From: Alphaproteobacteria bacterium
GTDB lineage: Bacteria > Pseudomonadota > Alphaproteobacteria > Micavibrionales > CSBR16-224
Assembly: GCA_007116755.1 (NCBI GenBank)
Contig: SKHU01000097.1
Span: 1-14,251 of the forward strand
DNA: 14,251 bases
Direction: 5' to 3'
Position 1 is the stretch's first letter, and each line of letters opens with the position of its first letter. Below are positions 1 through 6,042 of this stretch, piece by piece. Position numbers and translations under genes: made by a program. The notes under the pieces are model-generated. The model was not told the origin of the DNA and ran no database searches. It worked only from the letters and a program-made list of their open reading frames with translations.

Positions 1-159
1 GGCCGGCGCAATAAATTCGACCTCCATACCGAAATTTCCGGGGGCAACGGCTTCCTCTCCCTTTTTTACGGGATAGGCCGTCACCGTCGCAACGGGACGG
101 CAAAGCCCTGCGCCGTTTTTCTCCGCCAACTCATTGAAAATTTCCGCCGATGTTTTCAT
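1..159 (-). CDS. Hypothetical protein, N-terminal 53 codons only (runs off the left edge)
   Basis: An open frame begins with ATG at 159 and stays open to base 1, giving 53 residues that start MKTSAEIFNELAEKNG. I do not recognise the family. The visible part is soluble-looking, with a helical, charged beginning followed by a beta-type stretch (VATVTAYPVKKG). A purine-rich GGGAAG lies at 163-168, only 3 bases before the ATG. The start follows the stop codon of the upstream metallopeptidase-like gene by 12 bases on the same strand, so the two are probably co-transcribed. The C-terminus and therefore the function cannot be judged from this window. Confidence 0.6.
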   Translation of the reverse strand, partial: MKTSAEIFNELAEKNGAGLCRPVATVTAYPVKKGEEAVAPGNFGMEVEFIAPA

Positions 160-171
160 GATCTTCCCGCC

Positions 172-945
172 TCACTTCCACGGCTGTAAAACGCGGTTGC
201 GTGCATAATGCGGGTCTTCAAGAAAATCCCCCAATACGTTGCGATAGCGTTCTGCCAGCTCTTCCCGCCCTTCGGGCGTATATGTATCGGCCTTTGCGCC
301 CTCCCGCATCATCAGGGGATAAGAGCCTTTCTGCGACAGGCGGTAAAAATCGGCAATGATATTCGGCTGCTGTTCCAGCCCGTAATTCATCAAGTCTTTG
401 CCGTCTTTCAGCCTGTATTCATAATGATCGTCAACATCCCGCCGCAAAACCAGATGGGAAAACGCATCTTTCAGCGCGTGTCCCTGCATGAGCATCACAC
501 GGTTTTGATGCTGCCAGACATGCCCCATTTCGTGCAGAAAGAAAAATTTTTCAATCTCGTCCGCCTTCGTAAAATCATCGACATGATTTTTGCTCCGCAC
601 CATTACGACATTGCCCTTGGCCGCCTTGTGCATCTGAAACAGATTCATATACCGGTCGGCAAAGGCAGAGCTGTGGATTTTGACCTTGCTGTAATCAATG
701 GAATCGTCATAGCCCATTTTCTGCAAAACCCTGATTTCATTGTCATGCAGCGGACGGCCGTCCAGCACATGCGGCAGCGATGCTTCAAATCCCAGATAAC
801 CGATAAGCGCCAAGGCAAGCGTTCGCGCCGCTTTGACAAAAATATTGGCGTTGCGCCGGAATAACGTCTTATACCAGACAGGACGGGGAGCTTTTTTCCC
901 GTCTTCTTTTTTTGCCGCCTTCTTTTTCAAAAGGTTGATTTTCAA
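172..945 (-). CDS. Membrane-tethered HExxH metallopeptidase-like protein (Vgr-related / DUF4157-like type)
   Basis: The 257-residue protein has a very basic N-terminus (KKKAAKKEDGKK, residues 7-18), a hydrophobic stretch at about 39-57 that may anchor it, and a zinc-peptidase motif HEMGHVWQHQ at 138-147. H138 and H142 would bind zinc with E139 as the catalytic base. A later LEQQPNIIADF (190-200) resembles the third-ligand region of gluzincin-like proteins, with E191 the candidate ligand. The HExGHVWQ form is known from 'Vgr-related' and DUF4157-like proteins often found near secretion or toxin genes; that assignment is from motif memory. The start is TTG: an in-frame TGA lies two codons upstream (949-951), and GGAG at 955-958 sits 9 bases before the TTG. 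A second in-frame TTG lies at codon 6. Substrate and cellular role are unknown. It is followed after 12 bases by another gene on the same strand and preceded by an ankyrin gene. Confidence 0.72.
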   Translation of the reverse strand: MKINLLKKKAAKKEDGKKAPRPVWYKTLFRRNANIFVKAARTLALALIGYLGFEASLPHVLDGRPLHDNEIRVLQKMGYDDSIDYSKVKIHSSAFADRYMNLFQMHKAAKGNVVMVRSKNHVDDFTKADEIEKFFFLHEMGHVWQHQNRVMLMQGHALKDAFSHLVLRRDVDDHYEYRLKDGKDLMNYGLEQQPNIIADFYRLSQKGSYPLMMREGAKADTYTPEGREELAERYRNVLGDFLEDPHYARNRVLQPWK

Positions 946-1006
946 TTTTCAATACTCCGCATCCGCACCCCGGCCCTGCAAAATAATCCTGCCCGAAACA
1001 GCGTTT

Positions 1007-1035
1007 ATCCTAACATAATATTTTACATATTGCAA
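1007..1035 (-). promoter_or_regulatory. Predicted sigma70-type promoter of the metallopeptidase-like gene
   Basis: On the minus strand, TTGCAA (1030-1035) and TAGGAT (1007-1012) are separated by exactly 17 bases. Transcription would start near 1000, giving a leader of about 55 bases before the TTG start at 945. The -35 box lies within a perfect 12-base palindrome, ATATTGCAATAT (1027-1038), which could be an operator. This is pattern matching only. Confidence 0.5.
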
Positions 1036-1068
1036 TATATTTGCAGGATTCTTGCCGATTATTTTTGT

Positions 1069-1584
1069 TTATTTCGGACGGCGCAGATAGCGGCGCAAAG
1101 CCGCCTGACTGTCTTGACGTGTTGTCATGTTTTGCGTTTTTTCTCCTGCCAGAAAATTTTCAAAGATTTTGGTCATTTCGGGCAATTCACGCATGCGGGC
1201 ATAATCCAGTGCCGTATGTCCATGATTGTCGGGGATATCGGGACGCGCGCCGTGATCCAGCAGCATTTTAACCAGCTCGGGTTTGACCGGCCCAAAAATC
1301 TGCCAGAGATGCTGCGTCAGCGGCGTTCCGTAATGTTTGGACGGAATATTCGGATCAGCCCCCGCTTTCAGCAAAGCCCGCACGGTTTCCGTTCCACCCG
1401 AAACCATAGCCGCGGCCAGCGCCGTATAGCCCATCATTTCATCGACCACCATATCGGGATTTGCGCCGCTCAGCACAGCGCAGGATGCCACAAGCGCCGC
1501 TTCGGAATCATTGCCGTTGCCGAGTACGATATTCACCGCATAGCGCAAATCCGCATCGGGATCGTCAAATCTGTAGCTGCCCAT
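1069..1584 (-). CDS. Ankyrin-repeat protein
   Basis: The 171-residue protein contains at least two clear ankyrin repeats: GYTALAAAMVSGGTETVRALLKAGADPN at about residues 52-79, and a GTPLTQHL...PELVKMLLDHGARPD unit followed by GHTALDYAR at about 86-129. A degenerate repeat may precede them (ALVASCAVLSGANPDM). Ankyrin repeats are protein-binding scaffolds, so the protein probably binds a partner rather than catalysing a reaction. No signal peptide or membrane segment is seen, which suggests a cytoplasmic location. The ATG at 1584 has a strong upstream AAGGGGAAA ribosome site. It lies 123 bases upstream of the metallopeptidase-like gene on the same strand, with a separate promoter between them. 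The C-terminal 35 residues are basic and show no repeat. Confidence 0.85.
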   Translation of the reverse strand: MGSYRFDDPDADLRYAVNIVLGNGNDSEAALVASCAVLSGANPDMVVDEMMGYTALAAAMVSGGTETVRALLKAGADPNIPSKHYGTPLTQHLWQIFGPVKPELVKMLLDHGARPDIPDNHGHTALDYARMRELPEMTKIFENFLAGEKTQNMTTRQDSQAALRRYLRRPK

Positions 1585-1605
1585 ATTTTCCCCTTGCTTT
1601 CCATT

Positions 1606-1634
1606 TTTTTAACATATTGCCGCGCCGCGTGCAA
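1606..1634 (-). promoter_or_regulatory. Predicted promoter of the ankyrin-repeat gene
   Basis: On the minus strand, TTGCAC (1629-1634) and TAAAAA (1606-1611) are 17 bases apart. Transcription would begin near 1599, about 15 bases before the ATG at 1584, and would include the AAGGGG ribosome site. It is arranged back to back with the promoter of the 67-aa gene. Confidence 0.45.
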
Positions 1635-1639
1635 GATTT

Positions 1640-1668
1640 TTGTCTTTTCCTGCCGAAGCTGCTATATT
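1640..1668 (+). promoter_or_regulatory. Predicted promoter of the 67-aa gene, placing the start of transcription at its ATG
   Basis: TTGTCT (1640-1645) and TATATT (1663-1668) are separated by 17 bases. The expected transcription start, about 7 bases after the -10 box, falls at or beside the ATG at 1675. No Shine-Dalgarno sequence is present before this ATG, so the mRNA may be leaderless. Confidence 0.5.
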
Positions 1669-1674
1669 CCGCAC

Positions 1675-1878
1675 ATGGCCAAAAAACGCTCCCCCAGTCA
1701 CTATTCGACGCAAAAAAACAAAAAAGTTTATATCCAGCTGCGCGACGGCGAGGAGTTCATTGACCGTTTTATCGATAAAAAAGGCAGCTGGCTGCATTTC
1801 AAAGAGCGCGGCAAAGTCCCGATCAAAGATATCGCGGTCTTCACCCACGCCCGCATTGATAAACCTCTTGATGATTGA
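1675..1878 (+). CDS. Small basic protein of unknown function (67 aa)
   Basis: The protein starts MAKKRSPSHYSTQKNKK and ends DKPLDD. I do not recognise the family. The first 17 residues are basic and probably disordered; residues 18-60 look like a small mixed alpha/beta fold with alternating strand patterns (VYIQLRDGEEF, SWLHFKERGKV). There is no signal peptide, membrane helix or cysteine pair. The ATG at 1675 is chosen because it follows a good promoter by only 6 bases; longer versions of the frame read back through the ankyrin promoter and the ankyrin gene on the other strand and are implausible. The stop codon overlaps the -35 box of the next gene's promoter. Coding status rests on composition and promoter placement. 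Confidence 0.6.
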   Translation: MAKKRSPSHYSTQKNKKVYIQLRDGEEFIDRFIDKKGSWLHFKERGKVPIKDIAVFTHARIDKPLDD

Positions 1879-1903
1879 CATAATCAGGCATTTCTGTTAT
1901 TCT
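1875..1903 (+). promoter_or_regulatory. Predicted promoter of the 155-aa gene, embedded in the end of the 67-aa gene
   Basis: A perfect -35 hexamer TTGACA (1875-1880) and TATTCT (1898-1903) are 17 bases apart. The TGA stop of the 67-aa gene (1876-1878) lies inside the -35 box. Transcription would start near 1910, leaving a leader of about 30 bases before the ATG at 1940. Confidence 0.5.
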
Positions 1904-1939
1904 TCCGCGATATTTATTCATCATTGCGGTAAGCAGGAC

Positions 1940-2407
1940 ATGCCCTATATCAAGGCTCATATCGTTGTACAGGAAGACAAAGAGCGGCTGACCATCCGCG
2001 AAGGCGGATTTTATATGTCGCCGGAAAATGTCTATAATATTCACAAATACGATTACCACCCCGTACTGGGCAAAAATGCGGAACGCACATGCGTCGAATT
2101 GACACCGCATAAAAACGGGGAAAAACGCTTTGTGATTTTCAACGCACCTCTGGACAAAACCGAGGATATGCTGCTGAACAGCCACCGCGCCGTGCGGCAG
2201 TCGAGACACCCGAAAATCAAATACCGTTATAATGACTTGAACAACATCGTTGATATGCGGCTTGTGACGTTGTCACAGCAGCAATTTGACACCTCCCATA
2301 AAGACTATCGAAAACAGCGGGAAGAAGAGGCCGCCCGTCGCAGACAACGCGAACAGAAAAGACGCGAACAGCTATTGAAAGATATACGCCGGATATACGG
2401 CCGCTGA
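1940..2407 (+). CDS. Hypothetical protein with a charged C-terminal helix (155 aa)
   Basis: I do not recognise the family. Residues 1-115 look like a compact mixed fold (MPYIKAHIVVQEDKERLTIR, then FVIFNAPLDKTEDMLL at about 64-79). Residues 118-155 form a strongly charged, probably helical or coiled tail rich in Arg, Lys, Glu and Gln (KQREEEAARRRQREQKRREQ), which could bind nucleic acid or another protein. No signal peptide or membrane segment is seen. The start at 1940 is preferred because AGGA lies directly upstream and a good promoter sits 37 bases before it; an in-frame ATG at 1871 overlaps the previous gene and precedes the promoter, so it is less likely. The stop codon touches the stop codon of the convergent gene with no base between. 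Confidence 0.72.
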   Translation: MPYIKAHIVVQEDKERLTIREGGFYMSPENVYNIHKYDYHPVLGKNAERTCVELTPHKNGEKRFVIFNAPLDKTEDMLLNSHRAVRQSRHPKIKYRYNDLNNIVDMRLVTLSQQQFDTSHKDYRKQREEEAARRRQREQKRREQLLKDIRRIYGR

Positions 2408-2644
2408 TCAGCAGTAATATCGCGAATGGTAGGGATCGTCGGGGTAATGACGATTCCTCATCTCGATAATCTGCGCGCCTGCGCCTTTCAGCTTTCTCTC
2501 GAAATAGCCTTTCGGCTTTTCTGTCAGCGTGACGCTGTGCTGTTCGGCGTTGATTGAGGCGACTTTGCCGAAATGCTCGGAAATATTCCGGATACGGTCA
2601 AAATTGTCTTTGTTGCCCTGAATGATATAGCGCTCTGCAAACAT
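2408..2644 (-). CDS. Small hypothetical protein (78 aa)
   Basis: The protein starts MFAERYIIQGNKDNFDRI and ends DPYHSRYYC. I do not recognise the family; the pattern suggests a small alpha/beta domain with a helix at about 15-28 (DNFDRIRNISEHFGK) and a beta pair (VASINAEQHSVTLTE). The ATG at 2644 has GGGGAG (2652-2657) 7 bases upstream; a TTG five codons further upstream would overlap that site and is rejected. It follows the AsmA-like gene after 15 bases on the same strand, so it is probably the last gene of the tRNA-Gly/AsmA transcript. Its terminal CYS and aromatic tail (RYYC) is unusual. It is convergent with the 155-aa gene. Confidence 0.72.
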   Translation of the reverse strand: MFAERYIIQGNKDNFDRIRNISEHFGKVASINAEQHSVTLTEKPKGYFERKLKGAGAQIIEMRNRHYPDDPYHSRYYC

Positions 2645-2659
2645 GGTGCCGCTCCCCAA

Positions 2660-3385
2660 CTAACGTCCCAATACGCCGCGCATCAGATCCTGCGCACGAT
2701 CCAGTCTTTCGTCCATATCGCTTTCGGGAATTGCGCCGTCGGTCGCGCCGCGATAAAACGTATCGCCCAGACCGGTTTCGGAGACAGCCCGCATCACACT
2801 GCGTGAGAGCGCTGTCATGATTTGCGTCAATGCCTCCTCCGTCGAAACAGGCTCCGCCGTTGTGCCGATATTTGTCAGTACGATATCCGGAACAGTGGTT
2901 GCGCCCTGGCCGCTGATTTGCGCCACCGTCGCTAGCGGTGTAACCCGTATGCCTGTCAAAGACAGGCGTTCAATAACAACATCCCGACTCATGCGTGACT
3001 CCGTTCCCGACATTTTTTTGATATTGTCGAGTATCGCACCAAGATTTGTACCGCCTACACCCATTTCATAACGCATATCAATGCCGTGAAAATTGACATT
3101 TTCAAAGACCAGCACATCGCCCCGCAATTGACGGGCGGAAATCCGCGCAAAATCCACCTGCATAAAATACGGAGCGCTAAACCCATGCGGATTGTTAACG
3201 CGAATCCGGCGCGTCTCTACGGTTTTATCGCCGAAAGATACGTCCATATCCGCAATCGTCACCTTTGTCCCCAGCGTATAGCCTGCGACAAACTGTGCAA
3301 CCGGCTTGATCATAAATCCGGAATAAAAATAGACACCCGCACCGATTGCACCAAGCAGGACAACAAGAACAGCAAGTTTTTTCAT
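2660..3385 (-). CDS. AsmA-like single-pass membrane protein
   Basis: The 241-residue protein has one N-terminal hydrophobic helix (residues 4-22, an uncleaved anchor or signal) followed by a periplasmic domain. The segment KVTIADMDVSFGDKTVETRRIRVNNPHGFS (41-70) and the later LVFENVNFHGIDMRYE...GTNLGAILDNIK (92-123) match the usual AsmA pattern of 'NP.GF' followed by a beta-strand and then 'NL..+L.NI'. Members of the wider AsmA group are linked to outer membrane biogenesis or phospholipid transport; this protein is short and represents only the N-terminal type of domain, so its exact role is unknown. The ATG at 3385 has AAAAGG about 8 bases upstream; longer in-frame readings pass through the tRNA and are wrong. 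The gene begins 23 bases after the tRNA-Gly 3' end. Confidence 0.75.
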   Translation of the reverse strand: MKKLAVLVVLLGAIGAGVYFYSGFMIKPVAQFVAGYTLGTKVTIADMDVSFGDKTVETRRIRVNNPHGFSAPYFMQVDFARISARQLRGDVLVFENVNFHGIDMRYEMGVGGTNLGAILDNIKKMSGTESRMSRDVVIERLSLTGIRVTPLATVAQISGQGATTVPDIVLTNIGTTAEPVSTEEALTQIMTALSRSVMRAVSETGLGDTFYRGATDGAIPESDMDERLDRAQDLMRGVLGR

Positions 3386-3408
3386 GAGAAAGACCTTTTG
3401 TGAATAAA

Positions 3409-3482
3409 TGGAGCGGGTGATGGGAATCGAACCCACGTAACTAGCTTGGAAGGCTAGGGCTTTACCATTAAGCTACACCCGC
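3409..3482 (-). tRNA. tRNA-Gly (anticodon UCC), CCA encoded
   Basis: The minus strand reads GCGGGTG at the 5' end and CACCCGC followed by T and an encoded CCA at the 3' end, giving a complete 7-bp acceptor stem. The anticodon arm is CTAGC-CTTCCAA-GCTAG with anticodon TCC, and the T arm carries GGTTCGATTCC. The total length is 74 bases with CCA, as expected for a glycine tRNA. It is preceded by its own promoter and followed after 23 bases by the AsmA-like gene. Confidence 0.96.
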
Positions 3483-3499
3483 ATTTCACGATTTCCGAA

Positions 3500-3527
3500 A
3501 ATATAGCATTTTACATTAAAAAAGCAA
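3500..3527 (-). promoter_or_regulatory. Predicted promoter of tRNA-Gly (and probably the AsmA-like gene)
   Basis: On the minus strand, TTGCTT (3522-3527) and TATATT (3500-3505) are 16 bases apart. Transcription would begin about 10 bases upstream of the mature tRNA 5' end at 3482. The whole promoter fits in the 51 bases between the tRNA and the metC stop codon, and I see no terminator for metC there. Confidence 0.6.
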
Positions 3528-3533
3528 GCCCCG

Positions 3534-4709
3534 TCATGCCGTCAGGCGGACAAGACCCTGCTGAAGGTCGTTTTTCAGATCCTCCATATCTTCAAGACCG
3601 GGATGAATGCGTAGCAGAAAACCGTCCCCCTCCCAGGGTTTGGTGATACGCGCCGGATTCAACTGTTCGGGAAATAATAGCGATTCATAGCCGCCCCAGC
3701 TGAATCCCATTTTAAAAATCTCCATACCGTCCAACATCGCAGCAATTTTTGTGCGGTCGGTTTCGTGCAGCACCACGGCAAAAACGCCTGAACAGCCGGT
3801 AAAGTATTTCTTCCAGTTCTCATGCCCCGGCGATTCCGGCAGCGCCGGATGCAGCACTTTTTTTATTGCCTCATGCCCGGACAGCCAATGCGCCAGCGCC
3901 AAACCGCTTTCACTGTGGCGTTCCATCCGCACATCCAGCGTCCGCAATCCGCGCAGGCCGAGATACAGCTCCTCCGATCCCGCACAATTGCCAAGCTGGC
4001 GAATCGTATCGCGCACAGGTTTCAAAGTTTTTTCATTACAGGAAATTACGCCCAGCATCATATCCGAATGGCCGGAAATATATTTTGTTGCGGAGATGAT
4101 GGAAATATCGATCCCCAATTCCAGCGGCCGCAAATGCAGCGGCGTTCCCCAGCTGTTATCGATCATCGTGATCAAATCATGTTTTTTTGCCGCGGCAACA
4201 AACGCACCGATATCCTGCACTTCATAACTCAGCGAGCCCGGGGCTTCCAGATACAGGATTTTTGTTGTATCTTTGATCTGTTTTTCAATCTCCGCCCCAC
4301 ACATCGGATCATAATATTCAATTTCTACCCCGAAACGGCTCAGCGTCCGTGTGCAAAAGTCACGGGCAAAACCGTAAAAATTATCCGGCAGCAGAATATG
4401 ATCGCCCGCCGTGACAAAAGACAGGATCGCGCCGTTGATCGCCGCCAGCCCTGAAGATGTCACAACGCAGCCCGCCGCACCGTCCAGCGTGGCAATCGCC
4501 TGCTCGAACGCTGTACTTGACGGCGTGCTTTCCCGCCCGTAACGGTATGGCGCTTCAAAACAGTTGAGAAAATGTTCATATGTGTCGATCACAAATGTCG
4601 AGGCACGGTGCACAGGCGTGTTGACCACACCGTCATAACGCAGGGGTTGCGAGCCGAGATGCGCCAGCAGCGTTTTTGCATGTTTGCGCGGATCCTGTTT
4701 TTCACTCAT
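3534..4709 (-). CDS. metC: Cystathionine beta-lyase, PLP-dependent
   Basis: This 391-residue enzyme belongs to the Cys/Met metabolism PLP family and should cleave cystathionine to homocysteine, pyruvate and ammonia in methionine synthesis; such enzymes can also act on cysteine and release sulfide. Visible landmarks are YGRES (57-61), SSGLAAI (85-91), the cofactor-binding D184 in MIDNSWGTP, and ATKYISGHSD (207-216), where K209 is the expected Schiff-base lysine. The LRGLRTLD and SWGGYESL segments favour beta-lyase over gamma-synthase. The start at 4709 overlaps the sseA stop as ATGA and has AGGGAG (4718-4723) 8 bases upstream; an ATG two codons earlier is too close to that site. It is the last gene of the cluster. 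Full length. Confidence 0.92.
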   Translation of the reverse strand: MSEKQDPRKHAKTLLAHLGSQPLRYDGVVNTPVHRASTFVIDTYEHFLNCFEAPYRYGRESTPSSTAFEQAIATLDGAAGCVVTSSGLAAINGAILSFVTAGDHILLPDNFYGFARDFCTRTLSRFGVEIEYYDPMCGAEIEKQIKDTTKILYLEAPGSLSYEVQDIGAFVAAAKKHDLITMIDNSWGTPLHLRPLELGIDISIISATKYISGHSDMMLGVISCNEKTLKPVRDTIRQLGNCAGSEELYLGLRGLRTLDVRMERHSESGLALAHWLSGHEAIKKVLHPALPESPGHENWKKYFTGCSGVFAVVLHETDRTKIAAMLDGMEIFKMGFSWGGYESLLFPEQLNPARITKPWEGDGFLLRIHPGLEDMEDLKNDLQQGLVRLTA

Positions 4710-5530
4710 CTGCATATCTCCCTTTTTGAAACACCGGTTTGTTTTGGAAGATGCGCATATGCGCCCCATTCCGTCCATGAGCCGTCATAAACGGCGACAT
4801 CCTTCCGCCCCAACCTATACAGCGCCAGCACCGTTACACAGGCCGTCACGCCGCTGCCGCAGCTGGCAATAATGCGTTCCGCGCCGTCAACACCGCTGCG
4901 CGCGATCAATGCGCGGCATTCTTCAAGCGATCTAAAACAGCCGTCCCCGTCAAAAAAATCAGCATAAGGCAGATTGACTGATCCCGGAATATGGCCGTGA
5001 TTTTCGAAACGGAAATTGTCGCGCGCGTCCAGTATCAGCGTTTGCGTATCTTCCAGAACTCCGGCGACCGCATCGGCATCAACAACCAGTTCCAACTGAA
5101 AATCTGCGCGGTATGTCGTCACTTTTGGCGCGACGATTTCTTCCGTCACCGGACGGTTTTCCCGCAGCCACTTTTGCAAGCCCCCGTCCAGCACCTGCAC
5201 ATCTTTATGGCCGAAAACGCGCAGCATCCACCAGACACGACAAGCAGCAAGGCCGGTATTCTCTCGCGCATAGACGATGACATGGTCGTTTTCTGAAATG
5301 CCGAGCGCACCGAGTTTCTTTGAAAACAGCGCGGCATCCGGCAGCATATGCGGAAAATCGGCGTCAGGGTCGGCAATATCATCAATATCGAAATCGACAG
5401 CACCGGAAATTCGCACCGCCCCCGCACGTCCCTGCCCGTCTGCTGCAAGCATATAACTGCCGTCAACAATTCTGATACCCGGACTATCCAGAATTTCGGC
5501 CAGTTCCTCCGTTGTAATCAGCGCGTCCAT
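4706..5530 (-). CDS. sseA: 3-mercaptopyruvate sulfurtransferase (two rhodanese domains)
   Basis: The 274-residue protein has the usual tandem rhodanese arrangement: an inactive N-terminal domain (about 1-125, with LDGGLQKW at 114-121) and an active C-terminal domain (about 145-265). The C-terminal domain has DARDNFRFENHGHIPGSVN (168-186) and the active-site loop CGSGVTA (224-230). C224 is the persulfide-bearing cysteine, and the CG[SG]GVT form is typical of mercaptopyruvate rather than thiosulfate sulfurtransferases. It transfers sulfur from 3-mercaptopyruvate to thiols or cyanide in the cytoplasm. The ATG at 5530 has a strong GGAGG (5537-5541) 6 bases upstream. Its stop overlaps the metC start (ATGA), so the two are probably translationally coupled, consistent with a shared role in cysteine/methionine sulfur handling. 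Confidence 0.93.
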   Translation of the reverse strand: MDALITTEELAEILDSPGIRIVDGSYMLAADGQGRAGAVRISGAVDFDIDDIADPDADFPHMLPDAALFSKKLGALGISENDHVIVYARENTGLAACRVWWMLRVFGHKDVQVLDGGLQKWLRENRPVTEEIVAPKVTTYRADFQLELVVDADAVAGVLEDTQTLILDARDNFRFENHGHIPGSVNLPYADFFDGDGCFRSLEECRALIARSGVDGAERIIASCGSGVTACVTVLALYRLGRKDVAVYDGSWTEWGAYAHLPKQTGVSKREICR

Positions 5531-5559
5531 GCATATCCTCCACAGATAGAAATCAAGGC

Positions 5560-6042
5560 TCAGATTTCTTCATCCTTGCCGATACTGTCTTTTTTGTCCT
5601 GTTTATCTTTCTTTGCCCTCATCTCGGCAGCCAGTTCGGCTTCGCGGCGTTTCCGTTCCTGCATTTCTTTCCATTTCTGGCGCTCCTCTGCGTCCCGGGC
5701 GGCTTTTTGTTCCATCCGGTCGAACAGCCGATGCCGCATTTCATAACGCTTTTTCTCCGCACGGTCGCCTTTGGCTTTGAGGATTCTTTTGCAAAACCAC
5801 AGCCATGCCAGATAAGCGTAATAAGGTATCAATACCGCATAGAGCACGGCCGATAATGCTGCAAACAGCAGATGTGGGCTGCTGCTGAGTTTGGCCATGG
5901 CGGCACCAAGAATAATCGTCACCACCGGCCCAAACACGAAAACCAGTGATTTAGCCAATGATCCCTGTTTCAGATTCAGGCCGATTGCAAATGTTGCGGC
6001 AATTCCCAATACGGGAAAAATATCAATAAAAAAACCGATCAT
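5560..6042 (-). CDS. Small integral membrane protein with a charged coiled tail, function unknown
   Basis: The 160-residue protein has about three hydrophobic segments (roughly 3-22, 32-52 and 58-87) and then a long, highly charged, probably helical C-terminal tail (88-160) rich in Lys, Arg, Glu and Ala. I do not recognise a family. The Lys/Arg-rich start of the tail suggests by the positive-inside rule that it lies in the cytoplasm. The start at 6042 is preferred to a GTG at 6057 because it forms an ATGA overlap with the stop of the NUDIX gene, indicating translational coupling. It is 29 bases upstream of sseA. Its position between phospholipid and sulfur genes gives no firm hint of function. 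Confidence 0.82.
   Translation of the reverse strand: MIGFFIDIFPVLGIAATFAIGLNLKQGSLAKSLVFVFGPVVTIILGAAMAKLSSSPHLLFAALSAVLYAVLIPYYAYLAWLWFCKRILKAKGDRAEKKRYEMRHRLFDRMEQKAARDAEERQKWKEMQERKRREAELAAEMRAKKDKQDKKDSIGKDEEI

Noticed and set aside
208..864. A 218-codon plus-strand open frame opposite the metallopeptidase-like gene
   Set aside because: The minus-strand protein carries a coherent HExxH motif, a basic leader and a promoter, while this frame looks like a mirror reading without recognisable features.
1030..1878. A 282-codon plus-strand frame that includes the 67-aa protein
   Set aside because: Its first two thirds lie antisense to the ankyrin gene and across the divergent promoters. Only the part from the ATG at 1675 looks coding.
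1640..2407. A longer version of the 155-aa protein reading through the 67-aa gene in another frame
   Set aside because: It would overlap the 67-aa gene throughout and contains its own promoter; the ATG at 1940 with AGGA upstream is more likely.
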